Of a stretch of DNA of 64,000 bases, positions 44,428 to 53,106 are shown one piece after another (the stretch's first letter is position 1; the number at the start of each line of letters is the position of its first letter). The stretch is taken from NCBI GenBank assembly GCA_020638795.1, contig JACKHW010000005.1, positions 310,001-374,000 on the forward strand. Direction: 5' to 3'. The position numbers and the translations under genes were made by a program. The DNA comes from Planctomycetota bacterium (GTDB lineage Bacteria; Planctomycetota; UBA1135; GCA-002748355). Below the pieces are notes generated by a model. The model saw nothing but the letters and a program-made list of their open reading frames with translations, had not been told where the DNA came from and searched no databases.

Positions 44428-44895
44428 TCACACCGGGCCCTCTTCTCCGCTGAGGATGGCTTCCAGATTCTCCTGCCAATTCGCCGTCTTGGCCTCGTAG
44501 GCCTTGTGCACTTCGGTCGCCCAGAGTTCGATGCGCTTGAGGACGCCGACGCAAGTCAGGCTGTCCCCGATCTTCGCGAACTCGCGCAGTCGATCCGGAA
44601 TCGCGATGCGACCCTGCGCATCGAGCTTGACACGCTCGGCGAGGCCGAAGAACCAGCGCTGCACCGCGCGGGTCTTCGCGTCGACCTTCTCCGAGCACTT
44701 GAGAATGCGTTGTTGGCGACGCCACTCGGGTTCGTCGAGCAGCCAGAGGCAGCCATCGACACCGGGCGTCAGCCAGAAGCTCGTGAGCGTGCGCGTGTAT
44801 CCGTCGCCATCCTCCTTCTCCTCCAGGAATTGCTTCGGAAAGAAGGCGCGCCCCTTCGGGTCGACTTTCACCTCTTTGCTTCCGAAGGCTTCCAT
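44428..44895 (-). CDS. mraZ: Division/cell wall cluster regulator MraZ
   Basis: The frame is 155 residues from ATG at 44895. It has the two AbrB-like halves of MraZ: KEVKVDPKGRAFFPKQF near the start and ERVKLDAQGRIAIPDRLREF near residue 90, each with the D-x-x-G-R turn. MraZ binds DNA upstream of its own gene and represses the dcw operon. It is the first gene of the operon. The usual tandem TGGGN repeats were not found upstream. Confidence 0.93.
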   Translation of the reverse strand: MEAFGSKEVKVDPKGRAFFPKQFLEEKEDGDGYTRTLTSFWLTPGVDGCLWLLDEPEWRRQQRILKCSEKVDAKTRAVQRWFFGLAERVKLDAQGRIAIPDRLREFAKIGDSLTCVGVLKRIELWATEVHKAYEAKTANWQENLEAILSGEEGPV

Positions 44896-44987
44896 GCATC
44901 GCTCTGGAGGAAAATGGACACTGCATGAACGTGCTCAGGACCTGTTCGATACCTGCTCTCGACATGCTCACTCACTTCACCTGCGCA

Positions 44988-45015
44988 ACTCTATCGCTCG
45001 CCACCTCCGAGTCAA
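44988..45015 (-). promoter_or_regulatory. Candidate sigma-70 promoter for mraZ
   Basis: On the minus strand TTGACT (45010-45015) and TAGAGT (44988-44993) are separated by 16 bases. The first matches the -35 consensus at five of six positions, the second the -10 at four. It lies about 93 bases before the mraZ start. Confidence 0.4.
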
Positions 45016-45073
45016 GGTGTCACAGCAATCTCGCCAAATGACCATAACCTCCGCATCAATATGCAGTTATGAA

Positions 45074-45102
45074 CACGTTTTCCACAATCGGTGGAAAACG
45101 TG
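45074..45102. promoter_or_regulatory. 12-bp-arm palindrome upstream of mraZ
   Basis: CACGTTTTCCAC and GTGGAAAACGTG form a perfect inverted repeat around AATCG. The symmetry fits a dimeric repressor site between the divergent genes. The left arm with the next base contains TTTTCCACA, which also fits a relaxed DnaA box. Confidence 0.5.
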
Positions 45103-45110
45103 CCCGGCAA

Positions 45111-45132
45111 GCTGCTGCAGGTCGACAGCAGC
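45111..45132. promoter_or_regulatory. Second palindrome upstream of mraZ
   Basis: GCTGCTG and CAGCAGC flank an 8-base spacer, nine bases from the first palindrome. It could be a second operator or an RNA hairpin in the leader of the oxidoreductase gene. Confidence 0.35.
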
Positions 45133-45232
45133 CGCGCGGCATGATTTGCTGCAATCGACTGCAAACCCTGAACTTAGCGTTTGCGGACGCGAGCACTCGC
45201 TTCCGTGACGCCGTGGCCCTACACCCCTTGCC

Positions 45233-46426
45233 ATGACCGGGACCCTCGATGTCGCCCTGATCGGGCAGCGCTTCATGGGGCGCGCGCACAGCAACGCGTG
45301 GCGCCAGGTCGCGCCCTTCTTCGCTCCCCCGCTCCACCCGTTCCTCCACACGATTGCCGGGCGCGATCCGAAGGACCTCGAAGCCTTCGCCAAGCAGTGG
45401 GGATGGACGCACTGGACGACCCGCTGGCAGGACCTCGCCGAGGACCCCGAGATCGACCTCGTCGACATCGGCACCCCCAATGACGTGCACAAGGAGCAGG
45501 CGATCGCGATGCTCGAAGCCGGCAAGCACGTCGCCTGCGAAAAACCGCTCGCCGGAACGCTCGACGATGCGCGCGCCATGCGCGACGCGGCCAAGAAAGC
45601 ACGTCGCAAGTGCAAGACGTTCGTCTGGTTCAACTACCGCCGCTGCCCCGCGATCGGCCTTGCGCGCAAGCTCGTGCAACAAGGTCGCCTCGGGAAGATC
45701 CTGCACGTGCGCGCGAAGTACCTGCAGAGCTGGGGCTTCGGCGACACACCGCTCCTGTGGCGCTTCGAGAAGAAGCGCGCGGGCTCAGGCGCCCACGGCG
45801 ACCTCAATGCGCACTCGATCGACATCGCGCGCTTCTTGACCGGCGAAGAGATCGTGTCGGTCGAGGGCGCGATCGCGCAGACCTTCTACAAGGAGCGCGC
45901 GCTACTCGGCGACGCTGCGCAACTCGGCGGCAAGAGCAAGAAGACCAAGAAAGCGCAGACGATGGGCAAGAGCACCGTCGACGATGCGCTCCTCTTCCTC
46001 GCGCGCTTCGCGCGAGGCGCGGTCGCGAGCTTCGAGGCCACGCGTTGCGCTCACGGTCACGAGAATCGCAACACGATCGAACTCAATGGCGAGAAGGGCT
46101 CGGTGCGCTTCGATTTCGAGGACATGAACGTGCTCGAGTTCTTCGACGCCGAAGTCGACGCGGCGACGCGCGGATGGCGCCGCATCATGTGCACGACCGC
46201 GGACGCACATCCGTACGCGGGCAACTGGTGGCCATCGGCGCACGTGATCGGATACGAGCACGGCTTCGTCAACATGGCAGCCGACATCCTTCGCGTGCTC
46301 GGCGGAGAGGAGCCCGAGCTGCCGCTACCGGACTTCGCCGATGCGTACGAGGTGCAGCGCGTGCTCGAAGCCGCGCAGATCGCGGCCAAGCAGGGCGGCC
46401 CGGTTCCGCTGCGCGAAGTGAAGTGA
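45233..46426 (+). CDS. Gfo/Idh/MocA family oxidoreductase
   Basis: The frame is 397 residues from ATG at 45233. The N-terminal Rossmann domain has DVALIGQRFMGRAHSNAW and LVDIGTPNDVHKEQAIAMLE, with the family motif ACEKPLAGTLDDA carrying the catalytic-site lysine. The C-terminal domain holds GSGAHGDLNAHSIDIARFL. These enzymes use NAD(P) to oxidise or reduce sugars, inositols or their derivatives; the substrate is not evident. A lysine-rich insert (GGKSKKTKKAQTMGKS) near residue 235 is unusual. It is common for Planctomycetota to have many such genes. Confidence 0.9.
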   Translation: MTGTLDVALIGQRFMGRAHSNAWRQVAPFFAPPLHPFLHTIAGRDPKDLEAFAKQWGWTHWTTRWQDLAEDPEIDLVDIGTPNDVHKEQAIAMLEAGKHVACEKPLAGTLDDARAMRDAAKKARRKCKTFVWFNYRRCPAIGLARKLVQQGRLGKILHVRAKYLQSWGFGDTPLLWRFEKKRAGSGAHGDLNAHSIDIARFLTGEEIVSVEGAIAQTFYKERALLGDAAQLGGKSKKTKKAQTMGKSTVDDALLFLARFARGAVASFEATRCAHGHENRNTIELNGEKGSVRFDFEDMNVLEFFDAEVDAATRGWRRIMCTTADAHPYAGNWWPSAHVIGYEHGFVNMAADILRVLGGEEPELPLPDFADAYEVQRVLEAAQIAAKQGGPVPLREVK

Positions 46427-46568
46427 CGCGAGTGAACTGGAGAGAACCGAACTGCAGGCAACCGCGCAATCCGAGCGGGACAGCAGCGAACTGACAGAGA
46501 AGACCGCCGAACGAAGCCAGCCGAGAGGCGCGGGCTCCCACGAGCAGCGCGGACACGGGGGCGAACGC

Positions 46569-47387
46569 ATGGTATGCAGCCACGCGATGGAAGACCCCTC
46601 GGACCTCTCGGACTTGCCGGATGACACGCTGCTCGAACGCCTTCTCGCCGCGCTGCATGCGATCGAAGCGGCGCACGTCGCTGGCAATGACGACGCGTTG
46701 CGCGGGGCGCAGTCCGCAGCGCGTGACTTCGCACGACGCATATCCAGCATCGATGCGCTTCGCGACTTCTCGGCGCTACCCACGATCGCGACGATGCTGT
46801 CCGGCGAACTCGACGCACGCGCGATCACGTCGATGCTCGTCCCGGTCGAACGCGCACTCGACAAGAAACTGCGGGACGAGGACTTCCTGATCGCCGCCGA
46901 CGACTGGTCGCGCGACGTCCGCACGATGCCGCTGCGTCTCGTCGCCGACAGCCTGCGATCGTCCTTCAACGTCGGCGGCTTGTTCCGCACGGGCGAGTGC
47001 TTCGGTATCGAAGAACTCGTGCTCTGCGGCTACAGCGCCGACCCGAGCGATGCACGCGTCTGCAAGGCGACGCTCGGCACGCACGAACACGTTGTATGGC
47101 GACGCGAGAGACGCGTCGAGGACGCACTCGCATCGTGCCGCGCAGAGGCTCGTCTCACGGTCGCCCTGGAGAGCGATGCCTCGTATCCAGCTCTCGAAGA
47201 GGTCGACATCTCGTGGCCGTGCGCGCTCTTCGTCGGCAACGAGCGCCACGGCTTGACGACGTCGTTCTGCGAGCGGGTCGACGTGCGCGCACGCATCCCG
47301 CTCTTCGGCCGCAAGAACTCACTCAACGTCGTGTCGGCGACCGCGATCGCACTCGAGCACCTTCGGCGGCGCTTCGAGGCGCGTTGA
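46569..47387 (+). CDS. SpoU/TrmH family RNA 2'-O-methyltransferase
   Basis: The frame is 272 residues from ATG at 46569; an ATG at 46587 is the alternative start. The first 110 residues are helical. The SPOUT domain has its three motifs: SSFNVGGLFRTGECFG, CALFVGNERHGL and IPLFGRKNSLNVVSATAIAL. The last forms the AdoMet-binding knot. The target (tRNA or rRNA ribose) cannot be decided. It converges on the sulfatase, 3 bases apart. Confidence 0.9.
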   Translation: MVCSHAMEDPSDLSDLPDDTLLERLLAALHAIEAAHVAGNDDALRGAQSAARDFARRISSIDALRDFSALPTIATMLSGELDARAITSMLVPVERALDKKLRDEDFLIAADDWSRDVRTMPLRLVADSLRSSFNVGGLFRTGECFGIEELVLCGYSADPSDARVCKATLGTHEHVVWRRERRVEDALASCRAEARLTVALESDASYPALEEVDISWPCALFVGNERHGLTTSFCERVDVRARIPLFGRKNSLNVVSATAIALEHLRRRFEAR

Positions 47388-47390
47388 CCG

Positions 47391-48749
47391 TCAGCGCTTC
47401 TGCGCCATGCTCCCGGCACCCCACAGCGGCTCGATGAGCTGCGCATCCCACGCCTGGAAGCGCTCGGCCATTTCCTTCACGAGTTCGGCGTTGTCGCCCG
47501 CGATGTCGCGCGCCTCGCCGATATCGGTTTCGAGATCGTAGAGCGCGAACGCGGCGTCGCGCTGCTCACGGTGCAACTTGTACCGACCATGGCGCAGCGC
47601 GCCTTCGCCCGACGAGCCACCCGCACGCCAGAGCAAGTCACGCGCGACCGGCTCCGCGCGCGTGCCCAGGAGCCACGGTGAGACGTCCGCGCCGTCGAGC
47701 TTCCACTCGGGATCGATCTCACCACCGCCGAGCTTGACGAAGGTCGGCAGCAGATCGAGCGAGATCACGGGCATCGAGAGTTCACTGCCTTTCTCGATGC
47801 GTCCCGGGTAGCGCATCGCGAGGGGCACGCGGATCCCACCTTCGAGCAGCATGCCCTTGCGTCCACGGAGCGGCGTGTTGATCGCACCGGTTTGCGTTTG
47901 CCCACCGTTGTCGTTGGTGAAGACGACGAGTGTCTTGCCGTCGAGGTCGTTCTCGCGGAGCGCTGCGAGGATCTTGCCGACGTTGTCGTCGAGCGAACGC
48001 ACGAGTCCGGCGTACTTGCGCCGACGTTCGTTCTCGATGTCGCCGAGCGACTCGTAGTCCTCGTCCTTGGGCTGCAGCGGCCCGTGCGGCGACGTGAACG
48101 ACACGAAGAGGAAGAACGGCTCGCCCTCGCGCTTCGCTTCCGCCTCGATGAACCGCACAGCCGCATCGCCAAGTCGATCGGTGACGTAGCCACCCTCGTC
48201 GGTTGCCTCGCCGTTCTCTTGCAGAACCCTGTGCGGCGTCGGCTTCGGCATCGGCACGTACGGGCGCGACCCTTGCAAGAGGCCATAGAACCAATCGAAG
48301 CCCCGCCGGTTCGGATGGTAGGCGGGCTCGTAGCCGAGATGCCACTTACCGACGAGTCCGGTTCGATAGCCGAGCGCATGCATGCGATCCGCGACGGTCT
48401 TCTCACTGAGGGGCAACCCGAGCTTCGACCCTGGCGGCAAGTTACTCTCGTGACCGAAGCGCTGCTGATAACGCCCGGTCAAGATCCCTGCGCGCGACGG
48501 CGAACACACACAACCCGACATGTAGGCCTGCGTGCACGTGACACCGTCCTTCGCGATCGAGTCGATGTGCGGCGTGCGCCGCGCGAGTTCGGGCGCGGGC
48601 TGTCGCTGAAAGCCGAAGTCGGCATAGCCCGCATCGTCGGCGTAGAGCACGACGATGTTCGGATGTCGATGTGCCTGGTTCTCCTGCGCGCCCAGCGGCA
48701 TGAGGCCGAACACGAACAAGAACGAGAGAGAGGTGGATACGCTGGCCAT
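47391..48749 (-). CDS. Exported type I sulfatase
   Basis: The frame is 452 residues from ATG at 48749, chosen because it exposes a signal peptide (MASVSTSLSFLFVFGLMPLG). The metal site starts NIVVLYADDAGYADFG and the active-site motif is GCVCSPSRAGILTGRYQ, with Cys as formylglycine precursor (C-S-P-S-R). GLVGKWHLGY and FTNDNGGQT add further ligands. It hydrolyses sulfate esters, probably from algal polysaccharides, in the periplasm or outside. No formylglycine-generating enzyme lies nearby. Confidence 0.93.
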   Translation of the reverse strand: MASVSTSLSFLFVFGLMPLGAQENQAHRHPNIVVLYADDAGYADFGFQRQPAPELARRTPHIDSIAKDGVTCTQAYMSGCVCSPSRAGILTGRYQQRFGHESNLPPGSKLGLPLSEKTVADRMHALGYRTGLVGKWHLGYEPAYHPNRRGFDWFYGLLQGSRPYVPMPKPTPHRVLQENGEATDEGGYVTDRLGDAAVRFIEAEAKREGEPFFLFVSFTSPHGPLQPKDEDYESLGDIENERRRKYAGLVRSLDDNVGKILAALRENDLDGKTLVVFTNDNGGQTQTGAINTPLRGRKGMLLEGGIRVPLAMRYPGRIEKGSELSMPVISLDLLPTFVKLGGGEIDPEWKLDGADVSPWLLGTRAEPVARDLLWRAGGSSGEGALRHGRYKLHREQRDAAFALYDLETDIGEARDIAGDNAELVKEMAERFQAWDAQLIEPLWGAGSMAQKR

Positions 48750-48840
48750 GGGCACGACGATACGCGGCCCATCGCGAGCACGCAGACCAATTGGCTCTCG
48801 GACACGCTTGCCGCCACACGGTGCTGCTATCGTCCTCCGC

Positions 48841-49227
48841 ATGTCACAAGAGAACTCCCTCCACAACCGAGCTGTCTGGTTCGATATCCCGGTCGCCGAT
48901 CTCGATCGCGCTGACGCGTTCTACGCTGCCGTTCTTGCCTGCACGGTTGACCGTGTGTCGATGCCAGGCATGAGCTTCTCCGTCCTAGAGCACGACAGAG
49001 GCAATGGCGGTTGCCTCGTCGAGAAACCCGGTGAAGTCGCCTCGGACCGAGGCATTCTCGTCTACTTCAACGCCGAAGGCCGGATTCGCGATGCGGTCTC
49101 CAAGGCGCGCGAACACGGCGGCGAAGTCGTCGAAGACACGCACTCGATCGGCCCGCACGGGTTCCGCGCGATCGTGCTCGACAGCGAAGGGAACCGCATC
49201 GCACTGCACTCCGAGAGCGACGCCTGA
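48841..49227 (+). CDS. VOC (glyoxalase/bleomycin resistance) superfamily protein
   Basis: The frame is 128 residues from ATG at 48841. It has the paired beta-alpha-beta-beta-beta units of the VOC fold: AVWFDIPVADLDRADAFYAA at the start, then GILVYFNAEGRIRDAVSKA and GPHGFRAIVLDSEGNRIALH at the end, where the last metal ligand usually lies. The size is typical of a stand-alone member. Substrate unknown. It is divergent from the sulfatase. Confidence 0.85.
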   Translation: MSQENSLHNRAVWFDIPVADLDRADAFYAAVLACTVDRVSMPGMSFSVLEHDRGNGGCLVEKPGEVASDRGILVYFNAEGRIRDAVSKAREHGGEVVEDTHSIGPHGFRAIVLDSEGNRIALHSESDA

Positions 49228-49327
49228 GCTGCCGCGGATGCGAGTCCACGCGTGCGCATTGCGGTACGGCCGTGACGGACATCCCCCCATTCCCATCGTT
49301 CCCGGACGCGCGATAATGGGCCTCCGC

Positions 49328-50578
49328 ATGAACATGTATGAAACACGACTATCGGCTTCTTCGATGCGCACGCGACGTGCGTACCTCCGTCTGCGCTTTC
49401 TCACCGTCGCGACCCTGAGCGCGGCGCTCGCCCCGACGCTGCCGGCGCAGTACGGATTCGCAGATCTCGGCTTTCCGAACACCACCGGTCGTGGCTCATC
49501 GAACCTGCAGTGCCGCGTCTACTACCCCTCGGCGCAGAGTGGGCAGAACGCTCCGATTCTCGAGCGCAAGGGCGGCTTTCCGACTGTCGTCTTCCTGCAT
49601 GGCTTCCTCACGCTCGGCAGGGAGTATCCGGCGATCGGCGAGGCCTTCGCCGCTGCAGGCTACGTCTGCGTCCTGAGTGACACGGCACGCTTCTCGAACG
49701 TGACGCAGCGCGACGATGGCGTGGCGTTGTACCCGGCCCTCCTGACCGCGAACGCTGGTTCGGGCTTGCTCGCAGGAGCGATCGATCCAGGGCGCATCGG
49801 GCTCTTCGGCTACTCGATGGGCGGCGGCAACACGCTCGAGATCCTGAGCCAGAACGTCGGCTACGTCTGCGGGCTCTGCATGGCGCCAGTGGCTTCGCCG
49901 AGCGCGAGCAAGATCACGGTCCCGCTTGCGCTCATCCACGGCGAGGGCGACACGATCGTGCCTTGGGAACCGAGTTCGCAGGCCGCCTACGACGCGGCAA
50001 CGCTCGTGCGCGGCTTGCGCCTCTTCTACCGTATGAATGCGGACTGCACGCACCTCAACGTCGCGAGCCTCGCGAGCAGCTCGACGCGAGATCGCGAAGT
50101 GTGGGAGCGTGTCCTGCGCGTCACGATGGGCTTCTTCGGTCGCTTCTTGCGCGACGACAGCGCCTCGCTCGAACGCGTTCTCGGAAACGATGCGCGGAGC
50201 GAAGCTCGGCTCCGAGCCCTCCAAGTCACGATGCAGACGCCCGAACTCTGGTCGCGCAGCGAGGCGAGGATCGGCACGGACTTCCAGATCTCGCTCGCCG
50301 GCGAAGTCGGCGTCGGCGCGCTCTTCCTCGGGGCGCCGGGCTCCGGAATCGCGACTCCGTTCGGCGAACTCCTCCTCGACGCGGCGTCCGTCGTCTTCGT
50401 CCGTGCAGACGCGATACCCACGAGCAAGCTGCTCCCGATGTTCCTCTCGATCCCCTCCGACAGGGCGCTGATCAGCACGGAATTCGCGCTGCAGGGCTTC
50501 GCTCAGAGCAGCGACGTCGCGCCGGTCCGCGGCCTCAAGCTGTCAGCGATACGCGTGCGCGCGACCGTGAAGGGCTGA
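49328..50578 (+). CDS. Secreted alpha/beta-hydrolase with C-terminal module
   Basis: The frame is 416 residues from ATG at 49328; 49316 and 49364 are other possible starts. A signal peptide (RLRFLTVATLSAALAPTLPA) precedes the hydrolase: VVFLHGFLTLGREYPAIG, the Ser elbow FGYSMGGGNTLE, the Asp in HGEGDTIVPW and the His in DCTHLNVAS. It resembles dienelactone hydrolase / polyester-hydrolase-like enzymes. From residue about 315 (RIGTDFQISLAGEVGVGAL) the protein has the beta-rich module shared with the proteins at 10100 and 16733. The substrate is unknown. Confidence 0.87.
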   Translation: MNMYETRLSASSMRTRRAYLRLRFLTVATLSAALAPTLPAQYGFADLGFPNTTGRGSSNLQCRVYYPSAQSGQNAPILERKGGFPTVVFLHGFLTLGREYPAIGEAFAAAGYVCVLSDTARFSNVTQRDDGVALYPALLTANAGSGLLAGAIDPGRIGLFGYSMGGGNTLEILSQNVGYVCGLCMAPVASPSASKITVPLALIHGEGDTIVPWEPSSQAAYDAATLVRGLRLFYRMNADCTHLNVASLASSSTRDREVWERVLRVTMGFFGRFLRDDSASLERVLGNDARSEARLRALQVTMQTPELWSRSEARIGTDFQISLAGEVGVGALFLGAPGSGIATPFGELLLDAASVVFVRADAIPTSKLLPMFLSIPSDRALISTEFALQGFAQSSDVAPVRGLKLSAIRVRATVKG

Positions 50579-50580
50579 GT

Positions 50581-50621
50581 CGAACCCCGGCTGAGCCTAG
50601 TTCGCTCTGCGCCGGGGTTCG
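50581..50621. terminator. Bidirectional hairpin terminator between convergent genes
   Basis: CGAACCCCGGC and GCCGGGGTTCG pair perfectly over 11 bases around a 19-base loop. The element fills the gap between the hydrolase stop at 50578 and the subtilase stop at 50640, so it could serve both strands. Confidence 0.65.
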
Positions 50622-50639
50622 CCTCGGTCAACGACGGGT

Positions 50640-52982
50640 TCAGCGCACGCCGCGGATCTCGACGTCGTCGACGAAGTAGTAATCGCTACGCGCGCTCATG
50701 TTGCCCTGGAAGCGCACCACCGTCGTCGCGCTCGTGCTGTTCAGCGGGAACTCGTAGCGGTGGTAGTTGTTGTCGTCCTCGCCATTGACGAAGGTGCGCA
50801 GTGTCGTGAACGTCGCGCCGCCGTCGGTGCTGACCGCGACCGTCGCGGTGTCGCCGTTCTCGAACGAACGGAGCTTGGCCCAGAAGATCAGCTTGGCGCT
50901 CGTGACGCCGGTCATGTCGAGCTGACGCTGGGCATAGCTCGATGCCCGCATCTGGATGTGCCAACGACCGCTGTTGGCACCGTTGCGTGTCGTCAACGAG
51001 ACGTCACCCGCACCGCGCCACACGTCGGACCAGCCTGTGCCGCCACTGCCGCTGCCGGACTCGATGTCGTCGAACGCGATCTGGACCTCGGTGCCGCCGC
51101 CGGCGTTCACGACGACCTGCATCGTGTCACTCGACGTGAGTGCGCCGTCGTTGCCAGAAAGGCGCAGAACATACGTTCCCGCTGCACTGAACGACGCCGT
51201 CGTGTCGATCGCACTCGCGTTGCCGAACGTCACGGTGCCGGGCCCACTATCGACACTCCACGTCGTCGTGACGAAGCCCGGAGGGTTCGGAAGGCCGTCG
51301 TCGGATACGGTTCCGTCGAGGCTCGCGCTCGCAGGCAGCGTGACCGTGCGGTTCGGCCCGGCATCGACGACCGGCGCCTGATTCTGTTGCGACGAGACGA
51401 CGATGTAGTTGATGCGCGTGCGCGTGTTGCTGCCGTTCGTGTTCGACGCGGTCATGGCGACCGTGTAGGTGCCGGCGACCGAATACGTGTGCGACGGGTT
51501 CTGTGCACTCGACGTGCCACCATCGCCGAAAGTCCAACTCCACGACGTCGGGCTTCCGGTCGACTGATCGGTGAACTGAACGCTGAGCGGCACGGTGCCA
51601 CTCGTCGGCGTGCCAACGAACTCCGCGGTCGGCGGATTGTTGTTGTTGCCGAGCGCTTGGGTCACGGCCTTGAAGAGGTTGATGCGCCCGTAGCCGAACG
51701 TGTTGTCGACGCCGGTCGAACCGAGGTCGTCACAGCTCCCCTTGACGATGGCTTCGACTTGGTTGGGCGTGAGCGAGGGGTTGGCGGACCAGACCATCGC
51801 GCAGAGGCCGGCCGTGAACGGCGTCGAGAAGCTCGTGCCCGACGTGTAGACGTAGGACGTGTCGCTGGCCGAGCTCGTCGTCGCGACGCTCGTGCCCGGC
51901 GCGACGACGTCGACAAACGTGCCGAACGCCGAGAAGCTCGACAATGCGTCCGCAGAGTCCGTCGCACCGACGACGATGAGGTCGTCATTGTCGCGATTGC
52001 CGAAGGTCAGGTTGCGGCTGTCGTTGCCGGCCGCCCAGATCAACAGACCACCGATCGACTTGATGTACGTCGCCGTCGTGAGGTTGGAACTGCTGTCGGC
52101 GCCGCTGTAGCTCACGCTCGCGACCTTGCTGCCGTTCTCGACCGCGGTGCGCGCCGCGTGCTGCAGCACACTCATCGACGCGCTACCGGTCGAGACGTTG
52201 GAGACGCGCAGCATGCGGTGCGAGAGATTCCATCCGACACCGGCGACACCCTTGCCGTTGTTGCCGTTCGCCGCCGCGCAGCCGGTCGTCTGCGTGCCGT
52301 GCGAGTGCACCGGACCGATCTGCCCACCATTGGATTCCCAAACCTGATCGACGGCGTTGTAGCCCTCGAGTCGATGGAGTTGCAGATCCTCGTGCGTCGT
52401 GAGCACACCGGTGTCACAGATGCCGACGCTCACGCTCGGATTACCGGTGTGGAGATTCCACGCGGCTTCCGACTGCATGTTCTGATGTTGCCACTGCGCC
52501 GAGAAGAACGTGTCGTTCGGCGTCACGACCGGATACAGCGTCCAGTCGGGCTCCGCGTACTCGAAGCCGCCCGTGGCCATCAGCTTCGTCGCGACTTCGC
52601 GCTCGCTGCTGTTCGGTGGAACCCGGATCAGGTACTCGTCCGTCTGCGCGACGTATTCGACGAGTGGGTAGACCGCGAGTGCTTCGAGCGCTTCTTTGCG
52701 TTGTGCGCGCGCGGATGCCGCTTCGTCGGGCGCGATCGCGGCGGCCTTGACTTGGCGCGGACGCACGATCATGCGTCCGGAGAACTCCTTCTCACCCTTC
52801 ACTTCGGCGAAGGCGAAGCGCGGATCGATCGGAGCCGGAAGACGAACGTCCTCGCCATTGCCCTCCTGATCGGAGCGCGCATCGAGCGTTTGCGACGACG
52901 GGTCCTGGCCCGTCTGCGCACAGCCCGAAAACGCCGCGATCAGAAGTAACGAGGAAACTGCGAGAGTGAGGCGTTTTTCCAT
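50640..52982 (-). CDS. Subtilisin-like (S8) lipoprotein with PKD domains
   Basis: The frame is 780 residues from ATG at 52982. The N-terminus LLLIAAFSGCAQ is a lipoprotein signal with Cys at the lipobox. A propeptide-like region precedes the S8 domain with Asp in VGICDTGVLTTHEDL, His in VHSHGTQTTGCAAANG and Ser in SGTSFSTPFTAGLCAM. After residue about 455 there is a PKD domain (SWTFGDGGTSSAQNPSHTYS), a second Ig-like domain (DAGPNRTVTLPASASLDG) and a C-terminal beta-sandwich like a carbohydrate-binding module. It is a surface protease. Confidence 0.93.
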   Translation of the reverse strand: MEKRLTLAVSSLLLIAAFSGCAQTGQDPSSQTLDARSDQEGNGEDVRLPAPIDPRFAFAEVKGEKEFSGRMIVRPRQVKAAAIAPDEAASARAQRKEALEALAVYPLVEYVAQTDEYLIRVPPNSSEREVATKLMATGGFEYAEPDWTLYPVVTPNDTFFSAQWQHQNMQSEAAWNLHTGNPSVSVGICDTGVLTTHEDLQLHRLEGYNAVDQVWESNGGQIGPVHSHGTQTTGCAAANGNNGKGVAGVGWNLSHRMLRVSNVSTGSASMSVLQHAARTAVENGSKVASVSYSGADSSSNLTTATYIKSIGGLLIWAAGNDSRNLTFGNRDNDDLIVVGATDSADALSSFSAFGTFVDVVAPGTSVATTSSASDTSYVYTSGTSFSTPFTAGLCAMVWSANPSLTPNQVEAIVKGSCDDLGSTGVDNTFGYGRINLFKAVTQALGNNNNPPTAEFVGTPTSGTVPLSVQFTDQSTGSPTSWSWTFGDGGTSSAQNPSHTYSVAGTYTVAMTASNTNGSNTRTRINYIVVSSQQNQAPVVDAGPNRTVTLPASASLDGTVSDDGLPNPPGFVTTTWSVDSGPGTVTFGNASAIDTTASFSAAGTYVLRLSGNDGALTSSDTMQVVVNAGGGTEVQIAFDDIESGSGSGGTGWSDVWRGAGDVSLTTRNGANSGRWHIQMRASSYAQRQLDMTGVTSAKLIFWAKLRSFENGDTATVAVSTDGGATFTTLRTFVNGEDDNNYHRYEFPLNSTSATTVVRFQGNMSARSDYYFVDDVEIRGVR

Positions 52983-53106
52983 GCGGCGCAACGTAGCGGC
53001 CGCGTGCTGTGCTGGGAAGCGCCCCCGCAAGTCGTATGGAACACCATCCGCCCGAACGCATTCGAACGGGGCTCGCGTGGCACCACGAGCCGCCCGATCG
53101 GCACGC

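Larger units (their letters stand above)
44896..45232. other. Intergenic regulatory region upstream of the dcw operon
   Basis: These 337 bases separate the divergent mraZ and Gfo/Idh/MocA genes. No gene is seen. The part around 45000-45180 is more AT-rich than its surroundings and holds a candidate mraZ promoter and two palindromes, listed separately. Confidence 0.6.

Noticed and set aside
45060..45130. A replication origin, because of a DnaA-box-like TTTTCCACA and local AT-richness.
   Set aside because: Only one good box is present, no dnaA or dnaN is near, and the palindrome explains the site equally well.
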